Below are positions 45,838-56,214 of a stretch of 64,000 nt of DNA, piece after piece (the first letter of the stretch is position 1; each line of letters starts with the position of its first letter). Origin of the DNA: Brachionus manjavacas (lineage: Eukaryota; Rotifera; Eurotatoria; Ploima; Brachionidae). The stretch spans positions 2,649,501 to 2,713,500 of the forward strand of contig JAHQIY010000005.1 of assembly GCA_019054805.1 (NCBI GenBank), given 5' to 3'. The notes under the pieces are model-generated. The model did no database searches and was not told where the DNA came from. It worked only from the letters and a program-made list of their open reading frames with translations. Position numbers and translations under genes: made by a program.

Positions 45838-46013
45838 AAGAAAAAGAAAAAGAAAAAGGAAGGAAGAGGAAAGGAAGAGGAAAGGAAGAGGAAAGGAAGA
45901 GGAAAGGAAGAGGAAAGGAAGAGGAAAGGAAGAGGAAAGGAAGAGGAAAGGAAGAGGAAAGGAAGAGGGAAGGAAGAGGAAAGGAAGAGGAAAGGAAGAG
46001 GAAAGGAAAGAAA
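45838..46013 (+). repeat. Pure-purine minisatellite, 11-bp unit
   Basis: A run of 176 nt contains only A and G on the plus strand. After a GAAAAA-type lead-in, the unit GGAAGAGGAAA repeats about 13 times from 45862, with one variant copy (GAGGGA). Such homopurine tracts can form triplex (H-DNA) structures. Confidence 0.95.
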
Positions 46014-46388
46014 TCGATGAAGTTAGTTTTAGGATGAACTGTATATCAAATGAAAATCTACTAATAAAAAAAAAAGACTATATAATAAAAAATGAAGACT
46101 GAATGGTTGCGGTGGTATTTACAAATTTTATTTTTCTGCTAAAACCTTAAAATTTTTTCCTAAAAATTGCCCAAAACTCAATGTTTTTTTTAAATAAATG
46201 GCTAAAATTTAAATAAATAAACACAATTAAGGCAAACAAAAAATAAATCCATATATTACATGAATAATTTTGAATAAGATTTTGCTAAATTTAAAAACAA
46301 AATTAAAGAGCTAAAAATAAACGATATTCAAATTTATTTTGATTAAAATATAAAAACAACTACAAAAAAAATAATAAAAAACAATGGT

Positions 46389-46657
46389 TTATTTTTTATT
46401 CCAATCATAAGCTGATCTGACCAGTGTATTGCCATTGATAACCGTGAATTTTCCCTTAATAACCGTACTAAATTGACTTGATTTAAATTTTTCGTTCGAA
46501 CAAGTTGAAGTGAATGAAAAGTCGTCTAAATTTTGTGCTTTAAAATTCGAATCACCCCATGAGTTGAAAACTTCTTCGGCCGACATTAAAGTCAATTTTG
46601 AGATCGATCTTTTAAATAGGCTTTGATTAGTCATTTTCAAATCACAAGATAAATTTT
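46389..46657 (-). CDS. Short hypothetical protein or terminal exon
   Basis: An open frame ends with TAA at 46389. It could start at the ATG two codons into the frame (MTNQSLFKRSISKLTLMSAE, 81 residues). It is preceded at 46658-46659 by a good acceptor (TTTTCCTTAG), which would open the frame with carry-over phase 1, so it may be the last exon of a longer transcript. Composition is protein-like (Ser, Asn, Phe, one WGDSNFK stretch). No family recognised. It lies 137 bp after the stop of the proline-rich-tail exon, on the same strand. Confidence 0.4.
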
Positions 46658-46793
46658 CTAAGGAAAATAGATAAAAAGGAAATTAGAATGTTCAAAAAGA
46701 CTACTTTATTTTAAAATATTATTTTATTAAGAAACTAAATAATTAAATCTCTAAAATCTGAAAACATTCAAGGCTCTTAAAATTTATTTGCAA

Positions 46794-47849
46794 TCATTTT
46801 TTTTGTATGTCTGACTCATCTGAATCGCTTAAATAATCCCCATCATCTTTTTGTATAATTTGTTTGGGCAAACTTTTTCGAGTTAGATAAGTTTTTTCCG
46901 GAACTGGAGGAGGAACCTGTGGTGGAGCTGGTGGAGGTGGCGGCGGCAGTGTAGAAATTGAACAAGAGTCACTCAAAATTGACGCGTTGTATTCGGACTC
47001 AAGACCACTGTTGTATACACCACCTTCGCTTCTGCAAAAACTAGATGGCCGACTAACTGATCCAAAGCCATTGTAGTTCGGTCCGTAGCTAGAAGATTCC
47101 TCAAAATACGAGTTGTTGTTTTTGTGCGATTCATTTCTTCCCATTGTTTTACTATACACATAGTTTTTAAGCTTGGCGGGTAAATCGGTCAGTGTGTCTT
47201 TTAGTTCGGAGAAACGTAGGGAACCAATGTTTCCAACAAGCGTAAATTTACGCTTTCCCAAAACACTGTTTCTAAATTGTTCAATATCGGCTGATCTACT
47301 TTTATTAAGTATGTTTATTGATTTTTCCTTCTAAGAGTTTTAGGAAAGAACTTAAAGTCTAAGAGCATCCACAGTTGACAAATAATCAACATAAAGACAT
47401 GAAGCAAATAAACACATTCTAATTTTTAAATTGAATTTTTGACTTTTAAAATGCATTTAAAAATTTGTGAACAAATAAAAAAAAGTTTTTTAAAATTTGA
47501 AAATTTAAATTTAAAATAAAAAATTCAATCAGCAAAATTTTTAAATATTAAGATCTATTTAAGAAACTGAAGCAATTCATTTAGGGATTTACAAAAAATA
47601 AATTCGTTTTAAAATTTTACGATTATTCACTTTGTTTTAAATTGTTCACAAACTTGGATTATTTGCCATTAAATAGTGTATTTAAGATGAAATTAAATTT
47701 TAGGTTCAAAATGCTGCTATTAAAGACCATGATTGAGTATTAAAGATTATAAAAAAACATTTCTTACTTATTTTGACAGGAATAGCAAGCGGCAGCATTA
47801 ATTATTAGGGCAATGAGCGCGATTGAGATGCCCAGTCCGACAAACACAG
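46794..47849 (-). CDS. Transmembrane exon plus proline-rich cytoplasmic tail
   Basis: Two exons are clear: 47768-47849, which encodes a transmembrane helix (VFVGLGISIALIALIINAAA) and then CYSCQNK, and 46794-47295, joined over a 472-bp intron with carry-over phase 2. The tail of about 170 residues has a basic juxtamembrane part, Tyr/Ser-rich stretches, a poly-Pro run (LPPPPPPAPPQVPPPVPEK, an SH3/EVH1-type ligand) and an acidic end (SDSDESDIQKK). AATAAA follows the stop directly. The first exon needs one base from an upstream exon, and no signal peptide exon is visible in 47850-48292. The exon ending at 50285 of the SUEL-CUB gene has exactly that phase, so this may be an alternative membrane and tail module for that protein. 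It may instead be a separate gene with an unseen first exon. Confidence 0.6.
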
Positions 47850-48292
47850 CTAAAAGGAAAAAAATTAGTTTTTTTGTTTTTTCTGACCAAGTCAAAAATT
47901 GATGGAAAAAATCAGACACAAACACACACAACACTTTAAATTCTAATAGATAAAATTTAGGAAAAACCTGGAAAAAATGCCAACAAGAAAACTTTAACTT
48001 TTAAAATTAAGCAAGCCAAAGTTAATTGGCGTTTTTCGGTCTAATCTAGTCACACTTGATGGCATATTGCTTAATTTTATCTATTAAAATTTTAATGTTG
48101 GTACTTGTTCCGATTCTTACGCAAAATTTTCAACTGTTTAAAAAAAACAAAAAATCTAATCTCCGTTTGCCACTGGACATCCACCACACACTCACTCAAA
48201 ACATAACTCTAAATTTTTTCTAATCTTTTTTTATTATACAAAATAAATATTCTAAAAAAATTCATTTAAATAATTATCTTTGTTTTTCATGG

Positions 48293-51200
48293 TTAAATAT
48301 AGCTAACATTGTCAGCAAATCGTACATTCTTGGACTCATTTGACGAAGCGCACTCGTCATCGTTTAGAACACGATGATTATTAATGTAATTGTATTCATC
48401 AGTGGAATACTCCTCATCATGAAAATTTTGCACCAAATCATTCTCAGCTTCCAGGCTCATTTTTTTCCGATGCAACTCCAGAAGTTCTTTTTCTTGGTCG
48501 AGCATTTTTTTGAATCTTTCCGCTTTTGTCAGACCAAAGTTTTCAATAGTGTTACAACTAGCGACCTCTTTCTGTGTTTTTTTATCAGGCAAATTGGAAT
48601 TGGTAGACATGTAGGACGAGCCAAAGCTGTCACCATCTGATTCAACATTAGAGTAAACCATGTTCAGATCCCTTTGGGTCTTAAGGCCCGAATTCATGTC
48701 ATAACAGCGCATGAAGCTCGCGTCTAATTTTGCCGAGCTGCACGACTCGTTGCCATCCAAAATTGTGTTCAAAGTTGAAGATTGCTTGAGGCCATTTTCT
48801 TTGTCTCCACTCTTGACCAAATTTACTTTAAGGAAATTTTCTATGAAATCCTTAGAGTTTATTAAACTTCCTTGTATTGACTTAAAATTAGGTATCGAGT
48901 CCAAATTCATGTACAAATTATTTTGGAACGATTTTAGAAATTCGTCGGTGCTGGCTGCGTTCGAATAGGACGCGTTCAATGCTGACTGATAGGCTTCGTA
49001 AATAAGCTTTGGCAAATGCTTGGCTGGCTCTAAGAACGAAGACGAAGAAGCCGGAGAGAACTTGAACGCATCTTCTTCCGATTGATTCAATGAAATCAGC
49101 GCGGACTCTTTGCTGTCTTCTAGAGAGTCATTTTTTTGGGTTGAGCGGATCGATGAACCCTTGGAAGAAATCCGCACTATCATCCGATTCTTAATCGGGT
49201 GATTTTTAGAATCCGAGTTGAACTCGTGAACAATCGGTGATTCAATTTTGTCCTCTAGTTTGCTGGCCATTGCTTTAGCGGCTTGAAGTTGAAAATTTAG
49301 GCAGTTTTTGAACGCCACATAATCATTGACTGTAACAGAGGCTGAAGTCTTTGAACTTTGGGTCTGATTTGCCTTGGAAGTGCCCCAATCTCCCAGAGAC
49401 GCATAGCAGTCTAATTCAATGCTCAAAATTTGAGATTCCACATCGGACATGTCTTGATTTCTGTATTTGTAATCCTTTCTCTCTGCTGATATTGTTCCCT
49501 TGTCCATGTCGGCTTGTGTGGCAATGGTCGACACTGAATATATGGGCTTTTTAACCGATGGTATTCTGTTGATTTCCATCAAAGAAGTGCTAAGCAAGTC
49601 ATCGATTGTGGCCTTTGGCGCGTCATGGTAATTGATGTCAAGTATAGACTGATGGTTCGAATGGTTCATGTTCACTCGGCTGTCCATGCCATTCACAAGC
49701 CCTGAAACAGAAGTCAGATTTTCACTAATGTTTGCCTTGTGGTCAATTTTTTTTTCTAGCGAAAAATTTTGTTCAATTGGTTGGTTAAAGTGGTATTCTT
49801 GGTCATCACTTGTTCGAGCATCTGAACAAGAGTCTATTATTGTTGCCGTGTCGCTGTTGCCTTCCGAGGAGCTTTTGAGCTTTGACTTGCGTTTTTCAAG
49901 CTCAGTTTGACTTTTGCCTGAATTTTCTGACTGTACGCTCAAGTCCAAATAATTTTGCAGCAGGCGATTATTCATGGACATGGAAAAGTTGTTATTTTGG
50001 TTCGATGAAGAGGACGCTTTTCTATAAACTAAATTAAATATTGTCCAAAAAAAGAAAAGAAAATAATACTTTGTTTTTAAAATAATGTAAAGAATTCCGT
50101 TTGCCAAAAGAATAAAGCCAAAGCTTGAAGCAATAAGGATCATAAGTATTATTTTATTAGATAAAAATTCTGGCAATTGTAAAAATGTGAACGAATTGTG
50201 TCTGGTGGTTTTAATTGCTAAAAATAAAATAAATTTGTTTATAAAATAATAAAAATGAATTAATTTTTTTTGATTCTAAATTACTTTCATCAAAAGGTGT
50301 AATTGGTAGAATGGGCTCATCATTAAATCGCTGTATGTCATAGTTGTTGGTAAATGAGCTTTGAGAAGTGACTGGCTGTCTGGATCCCAGTGAACCAAAA
50401 CTTCCAAGGTCATAATTTTTCAGTTCATTTAATTTGCTTAAGCTTTTTAAATCATTCATTTGCAAACAAGTCTGGTTCTTGGGAATAAGATACAATTTCC
50501 AGATTAATTTTTTGCGATTTGTCACTTTTTTAGTCACAAAAGTGCAGCTGAACGAATTTTTTAGCAGCTCAAAATCACTTAAAAAACCTTGACTCTCGAA
50601 ATTTCCCATTTCCTGCTTTTGCACTTGAGTCAAATAACTTGTCGCATTGGTTTCATACTCTTCTTCGTCATCAGTGCTCCTAAGCAAATTTGTATCCCAA
50701 CTGATTGGCAAATCACGGGAATCATAGCAGTTCATCTTGGTCTTAGTGATAAACAGTGGTTGAAGTTGAACATAATAAAGAAGGCCTATTTTCCGCATCA
50801 GCTTTGTTTCCAATAAATCATCGATGCATTTGAGCAGTGATCTATTAAATTGGGTCTCAAAACAGCTCAATTTGTCAACATTGCTGTAAAATACTGTCAA
50901 TTTGGTCAGATTTTTATCGCAATTTTTCAATGAATTGCGCATTTGAAACGTATCATTAGAAGTCTGAGTCTCATTTTCGCCTGAAACCTTGGCAAAATTT
51001 GTGGTCGAGTATACTTTCCGTGTTATTTTGGAAATTTTTAAAGTCCTTTTAGTGGTTGTTTTACCAAGCTCTCTGGAAGAGTCCTCGTACTTGAATTGAA
51101 ATGGAAAGAGCCATTCAGGCGGCGCTTGATGCTCTGGAGTTTGGAGTGGAATCTCGGTTGAATCGATGCCTCTGGATGTACGAAAAAGCGGAAGGAGGCG

Positions 51201-53144
51201 TTTGATAAATACATGGGTTCGTTCAGTCACATTTAAAGAAGCTAACTCTAAGGTTTTATTAATATTTAACTTATGAGGGAAAGCCCAATCTAGCACTCAC
51301 TCAATCACACTCACTCTTTTTAAAAGCTCAAAATTAAAAAAATGCAAGATAAATAGTTACCTTTTGAGCTTGAATTTGGCTTTGGATTGCCATTGACATC
51401 CTGGCGCTGTGCATTTGCATTCAAAGGCGAAGGAGCTTGACGATTTTTGGTTAAACGACTTACTTGTAGGGGTTTTTCGTGGATCAAACTAGCCAAAGTG
51501 TCTGATATATTTTGGTGATTAAATTTGAAGGGTGACTCTTCTTTGGTTAAAATTTTTTCTCCGATCTCCAGCTCTTTTTCTAGTGATTCCAATTCTTTGA
51601 CAAATTCTTCTGCTGAATCTGCCTTGGCTTTTAGTTTTTCTTCTTCAGAATCAGAATTTTTTTTTTCGCTATTATCTGGTTTTTTTTTAGACTCATGTTT
51701 AACAAGAGGTGGTTTATTTTTTATCAATGATAAAATGTCTAATAGAGGGTTTTGAATATTTTTATCCTTTTTATTTCCGTCTATTTTTTCCAATTTTTTC
51801 AAAAGCTTATCTTTTGACCTGAAAAATTTTTCTATCTCAGCCTCAAGATCTTCATTGGGACTCGGCTCGGTTTTATTTTCTTTAATCGACTCTTCAGAAT
51901 TTTCAATATTTATTTTCTTTATAATACCAAAATTGTTTGTCATATTCAAAAATTTTTTGTTATTTTTTTCCAAAAATTCCTGGGTTTTGTCGCTCAGTTT
52001 TCCGCTCTTGTTTTGGTAAGTTAGTGTTTTGTTAATGCGTTTGAGTTTTTCGTGAATTTGTTGTAATTTTTTGATAACTTCTATATTCTCAATGCCGAAA
52101 AATGTTTCCTTTGGTGGCTTAGGACCGTTGTTACAGACAATTTCAATGACGTGATTTTCTTTCGGTGGACTTGCTAGAAAATAAATTGTAAAATTTCAAA
52201 AAATCAACCTATTTAACATTTTACCTAAAACTTCAAGCCAGAATCCCGAGTCATAAAAATTGTCATTTTCTCCAGTGTAAAAATTAAGCTTTAACTTTTT
52301 TGATCCAGAACCAAAGATAGATCCAGCCTCTCGAACATATCCACACTTGCGTTCTGTTGACTTATCATTCTCATTTATTTCCAAATAAGTTCCGCCACAT
52401 TTTTGATTTTCGTGATCGTTTGGCAGCTTAAATTAAATATCAAATCAAACTTTGTACTTTAATTTAATTTTGAGTTGAAATAAAAAAATACTTTCATATC
52501 AAGTCTCCTCAGCAAAATTTGTCCATTTTCGAAATTAGTGGATAAAGTGCATTCACAATTGGCACCGGCTGTGAGCTTGTTCGGAAAGTCCGGAGTCACT
52601 ATGTATGCATGTGAAAGTTCAGATCGGCTGTTGGCACAAATGTTTTTTGTTGGAAGATCTGACCAAATTAATTTTTAATAAAGAAAAACAAATAAAAAAT
52701 ATATTTGTAAATACTTGGTAAACATTGATAATTAATTTGAAGGTAATTGTATTTGGTACAGGCTTGTCCAACTAGTAAGGACTCATTCATGACTTTTGAT
52801 TTAACAATGGTGATGATGCAAGTATTTTTCCCAGTGCACTCGCTGTCAACTGAATAGTCCTTGTCAAAATTGCAGTCCATGGCATCCAAAACACATGTGT
52901 CTAAATTGGCACTAGTTTTAAATTCATAAGCCGGATTATATCCGTATATTGTGCGGATAATTTTCAGTCTCTCGGAGGACGGACACTGCATCTTTATCTG
53001 AGTACTTTCTGCAATGAGACAAAGCGATTGAACATAAACGGTAGAGTCGACATCGACAAAAGTCGTAAATCGCTCGGTTTCCAATGCATTATTTATACCA
53101 AAGGCAACCCAAAATAACAAAGTTAGTATGCTTAGTTGATCCAT
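48293..53144 (-). CDS. Large single-pass membrane protein with SUEL-lectin and CUB-like domains
   Basis: Seven exons: 52715-53144, 52492-52658, 52225-52426, 51361-52173, 50285-51295, 50070-50217 and 48293-50021. Phases agree at every join, giving 1499 residues. ATG at 53144 opens a signal peptide (MDQLSILTLLFWVAFGINNA). Residues about 38-141 are a SUEL/rhamnose-binding lectin domain (IKMQCPSSERLKIIRTIYGY, CTGKNTCIITI, CTKYNYLQINYQC). Exons 2-3 form a CUB-like domain (YIVTPDFPNKLTAGANCECT, CGGTYLEI, FYDSGFWLEV). A charged linker and a 330-residue Cys/N-glycosylation-site region follow, then one membrane helix (ILMILIASSFGFILLANGIL) and a Ser/Asn-rich cytoplasmic tail of about 570 residues ending VRFADNVSYI. 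SUEL domains bind sugars on partner cells or matrix, so an adhesion or receptor role is plausible. The protein is not matched to a named family. Confidence 0.75.
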
Positions 53145-53180
53145 AGCTACAATTCCATTTAAAAATAACAGCAAAAACAA

Positions 53181-53615
53181 AAATAATGATAGTTGTATTT
53201 AATGTATGACTTTAAATATGATTTTGAGTTTTATTTACAACTACTTTAAGTTTCAAATGTTTGCTTTCAACAAATTTGAATTTTCGAAATGAGTTTGGAT
53301 AAGATATAAAAATTGTTGGGGATAAAGATCGTACTAATTAAAAGTTAAAAAGTTAAGCTATTTGAGGATTTAAGTGAATTTTATGGTGACCAATAGACTT
53401 ACCAAAGTTTGCTTGTCAATTAATCTTTAAGTCTCAATTATAGTTGTAATATTAAATTTGTTCGAATATTAGAAAACTTGGCTAATTGCTTGTTGGTATA
53501 GGATTATTGTATTAGACTGGTAATATTTTCTGCTTATTATCTTTAATTTTGCTTGACCGTGTTTTTTAGAATAGAATATTTACCACAATTAGTGTTTAGA
53601 TGATAGATGACGCCC
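53181..53615. other. Upstream region of the SUEL-CUB gene
   Basis: AT-rich, presumably the promoter. No clear core promoter element recognised. Confidence 0.35.
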
Positions 53616-54763
53616 AAATATTAATAGAAATATGCTAAGTCTGCATTAAAGTACGCCTTTAATGTCAATCAACAAGCCATTTGAAATATTTGACTAAATA
53701 GTAGAAGTAAACTCTACTTTTTTGCTATTTAAAAAAAACAAAAAATTAAACCTTATTTAGACATTTTAATTGTCGACTAAAACAGAAAACATCTTATTTT
53801 CATATGACTGGTGACAAAAAAAGGCTTGCCTAAATAGTTACAAAATATATGTTAAATTAAAATTTAAATATATATTTAAATGTTTTTTTAATGAAAATTT
53901 TTGATGAAGATTCCAAATTTTTGAACTTTTTTTTATTTTGATTATTGTTAAATTAGATTTTATCATATAAAAATATTTAAAGAAATCATTAAGGGTCAAA
54001 AGGGTCTAAAGTAGTTCTACAAAAATCCCAGAATTAACTAATATGTAAATAAGCTTACGTAATCTTGCGTTAGTGGTCGTGACGTTTCCAAGGCGTAGGA
54101 TGATATGAGATGATGATACATTCATGATGATATGAGCCTTTACCGTTTCTTACTTAATTTTATGCAAAATTACACAATTTTTGGTAAAATTTGGTTAATA
54201 GAGTTTTAAAAAAAGATAAAAATAATTTTTTTAATCTTTTAAGGTTTCAGATTTTGTATAAGACAAGATATTTGAAGAAAATATGGATGCCAAAATATAA
54301 AAACAAATTTTGCCTGATTTTTTGTTGGTTTACAAATATCTTTAAAAAATTATTATCAGAAGGAAATAGCATTATTTGAAAGAAAAAACAGATATGTTTT
54401 GAGATTTATTATCCTTTCATAAAATTTAATAAATTATTTTTTAAATTATTAAAACAATGAAATATATAGAGCAAACTGTGCTGCTCCTTCTAAAGAAACC
54501 TTTAAAAATAATAAAATTAATTTATTTTTGTAACAAACACTTTTTTGTCGTCAGTCATATGAAAATAAGATGTTTTCTGTTTTAGTCGACAATTAAAATG
54601 TCTAAATAAGGTTTAATTTTTTGTTTTTTTTAAATAGCAAAAAAGTAGAGTTTACTTCTACTATTTAGTCAAATATTTCAAATGGCTTGTTGATTGACAT
54701 TAAAGGCGTACTTTAATGCAGACTTAGCATATTTCTAAATTATTAAATTTTTCTATTAATATT
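53616..54763. mobile_element. Large inverted-repeat (foldback-like) element
   Basis: The arm at 53616-53822 reappears inverted at 54541-54763 with very few differences apart from an 18-bp insertion near the outer end of the right arm. Shared blocks include GGCTTGTTGATTGACATTAA and its inverse. The arms are about 205 bp, and the loop between them is about 720 bp, AT-rich, with no convincing coding sequence. It could be a non-autonomous DNA transposon or a recent inverted duplication. No clean target duplication is visible. Confidence 0.75.
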
Positions 54764-55564
54764 TCTATTAAGCTAACACATTTTTACGTAAAATTACATA
54801 TCCTTACCGACTAATATTTACGTGAGATTCCATAAGCTGACCGAAACTTGCGTAAAATTACGTAAAATATTTTTTTTTTTGATATTTTAAAAATATCGTA
54901 ATTTTACCAATTCTAGACTTTTTGTAGAACCACTGTTTTAAAAAAATTAAATAATTCTAAAATTGATAAAATTTAAGCGAATTTACCATATTCCATGAAA
55001 TTTTTATTATTTTTATTTAAAAATGAATTAGGAAAAGGAAAATTGTTTTATTTACATTGTTGAATTAAATTCTGTTAAGAGTTCGACGTGTTTTAAATTG
55101 GATCAAAATGGGTTTTGTACTTTATATTGTTACTGTACGAGTTATAGAGCAGAAAGTCCGGGATCTCGTGAGCTATTAATTCATTGTTTTTCTTGGTGGT
55201 GATTAATTTTTAGAAAAGCTTGTTTGCTCTGTCAACGATCAAATTGATTCTTACTACATGAAACATATGGAGTTTTTCAATTGAGTTGAGTGACAAAAAA
55301 GAAAGCGAATTTTAAGCATGTTTTTCATGCATTGATAGTAAGAGAAAACCTTATGGTTCTCACAGATACTTTTTAGTCATCCTTTTATAAATAATAATCT
55401 ATTTAAGATAATTATGGTACTTTCTTTGTTCTTTTTAGTTTCATTTTGGTCTTTTTGATTTTCCTAGAGCAAAAATCTTTGTTTCTTTTTGATTTTTTTG
55501 TGTTCAATCAATTCCTTTTCTTAATAGCTAAAATACTCTTCTATTTTGATTTTGATTGCGTTTT
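54764..55564. other. AT-rich stretch with repeated ACGTAA words
   Basis: Around 54785-54870 TTACGTAAAATTAC-like words occur several times and resemble CTTACGTAATC near 54056 inside the inverted-repeat element. Nothing else recognised. Confidence 0.35.
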
Positions 55565-55800
55565 GAAGAATTTAAAACAAAAGGGATAGGCAACTGTCCT
55601 ATGACGCAGTTAATGGACTTATCTTTTGAAGTTTGAACATTGCAACTGACTCTAAAAGAGCGATTTTTAAGGAATTTTTCAATCTATCGTAAAAATATTG
55701 CATGGAGATTTTTATCATTTAATTTTGAAATTAAACCATTTGGCAATGTTTTGTCAAATGCTTTTTTTAGATCGAAAAAGATTGATCCAGTTAGTATCTA
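55565..55800 (-). mobile_element. Decayed LINE reverse-transcriptase fragment
   Basis: The minus strand encodes GSIFFDLKKAFDKTLPNGLI, a good match to the FxDLxKAFDxVxHxxL block of non-LTR reverse transcriptases, then after one stop IEKFLKNRSFRVSCN (the LxxRxQxV block). No conserved catalytic DD block survives in the window beyond it. Confidence 0.6.
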
Positions 55801-56214
55801 AGAGTACCTAAGAGAGATAGCATATTTTGGTTCTTTTCTGTTTTGTGACCAATTTGATAAAATATCTTATAGATAAGGACTCCAGTTTAAAATTACCTAT
55901 ATCAAAGAAAAAAAATTGAATTATTAGTAAATTTTTATTTTTAAACAGTTATCTTTGTGTTCATACGAAATAAAATAATTAATAAATAAGTTAAAAAAAA
56001 AGAGAAAAAAATCAAATTTTACATATTTAAAAAAATGAAGTAAAGTCTCAAAATTTAAGTGAATTCTTTTAATTAATTCAAATAATGGATCATTTTAAAA
56101 ATTAGCTAACTTTTAATTGAATCGATTTGAATATTGGACCAAATAAATTTTTGAAAAAATTATAAACATCTTATCATTGTATAACAACAAAAATGATTTG
56201 AAGATTCATTTAAT

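Noticed and set aside
54191-54379. 62-codon plus-strand frame inside the inverted-repeat element
   Set aside because: AT-rich random-looking peptide with no transposase motif.
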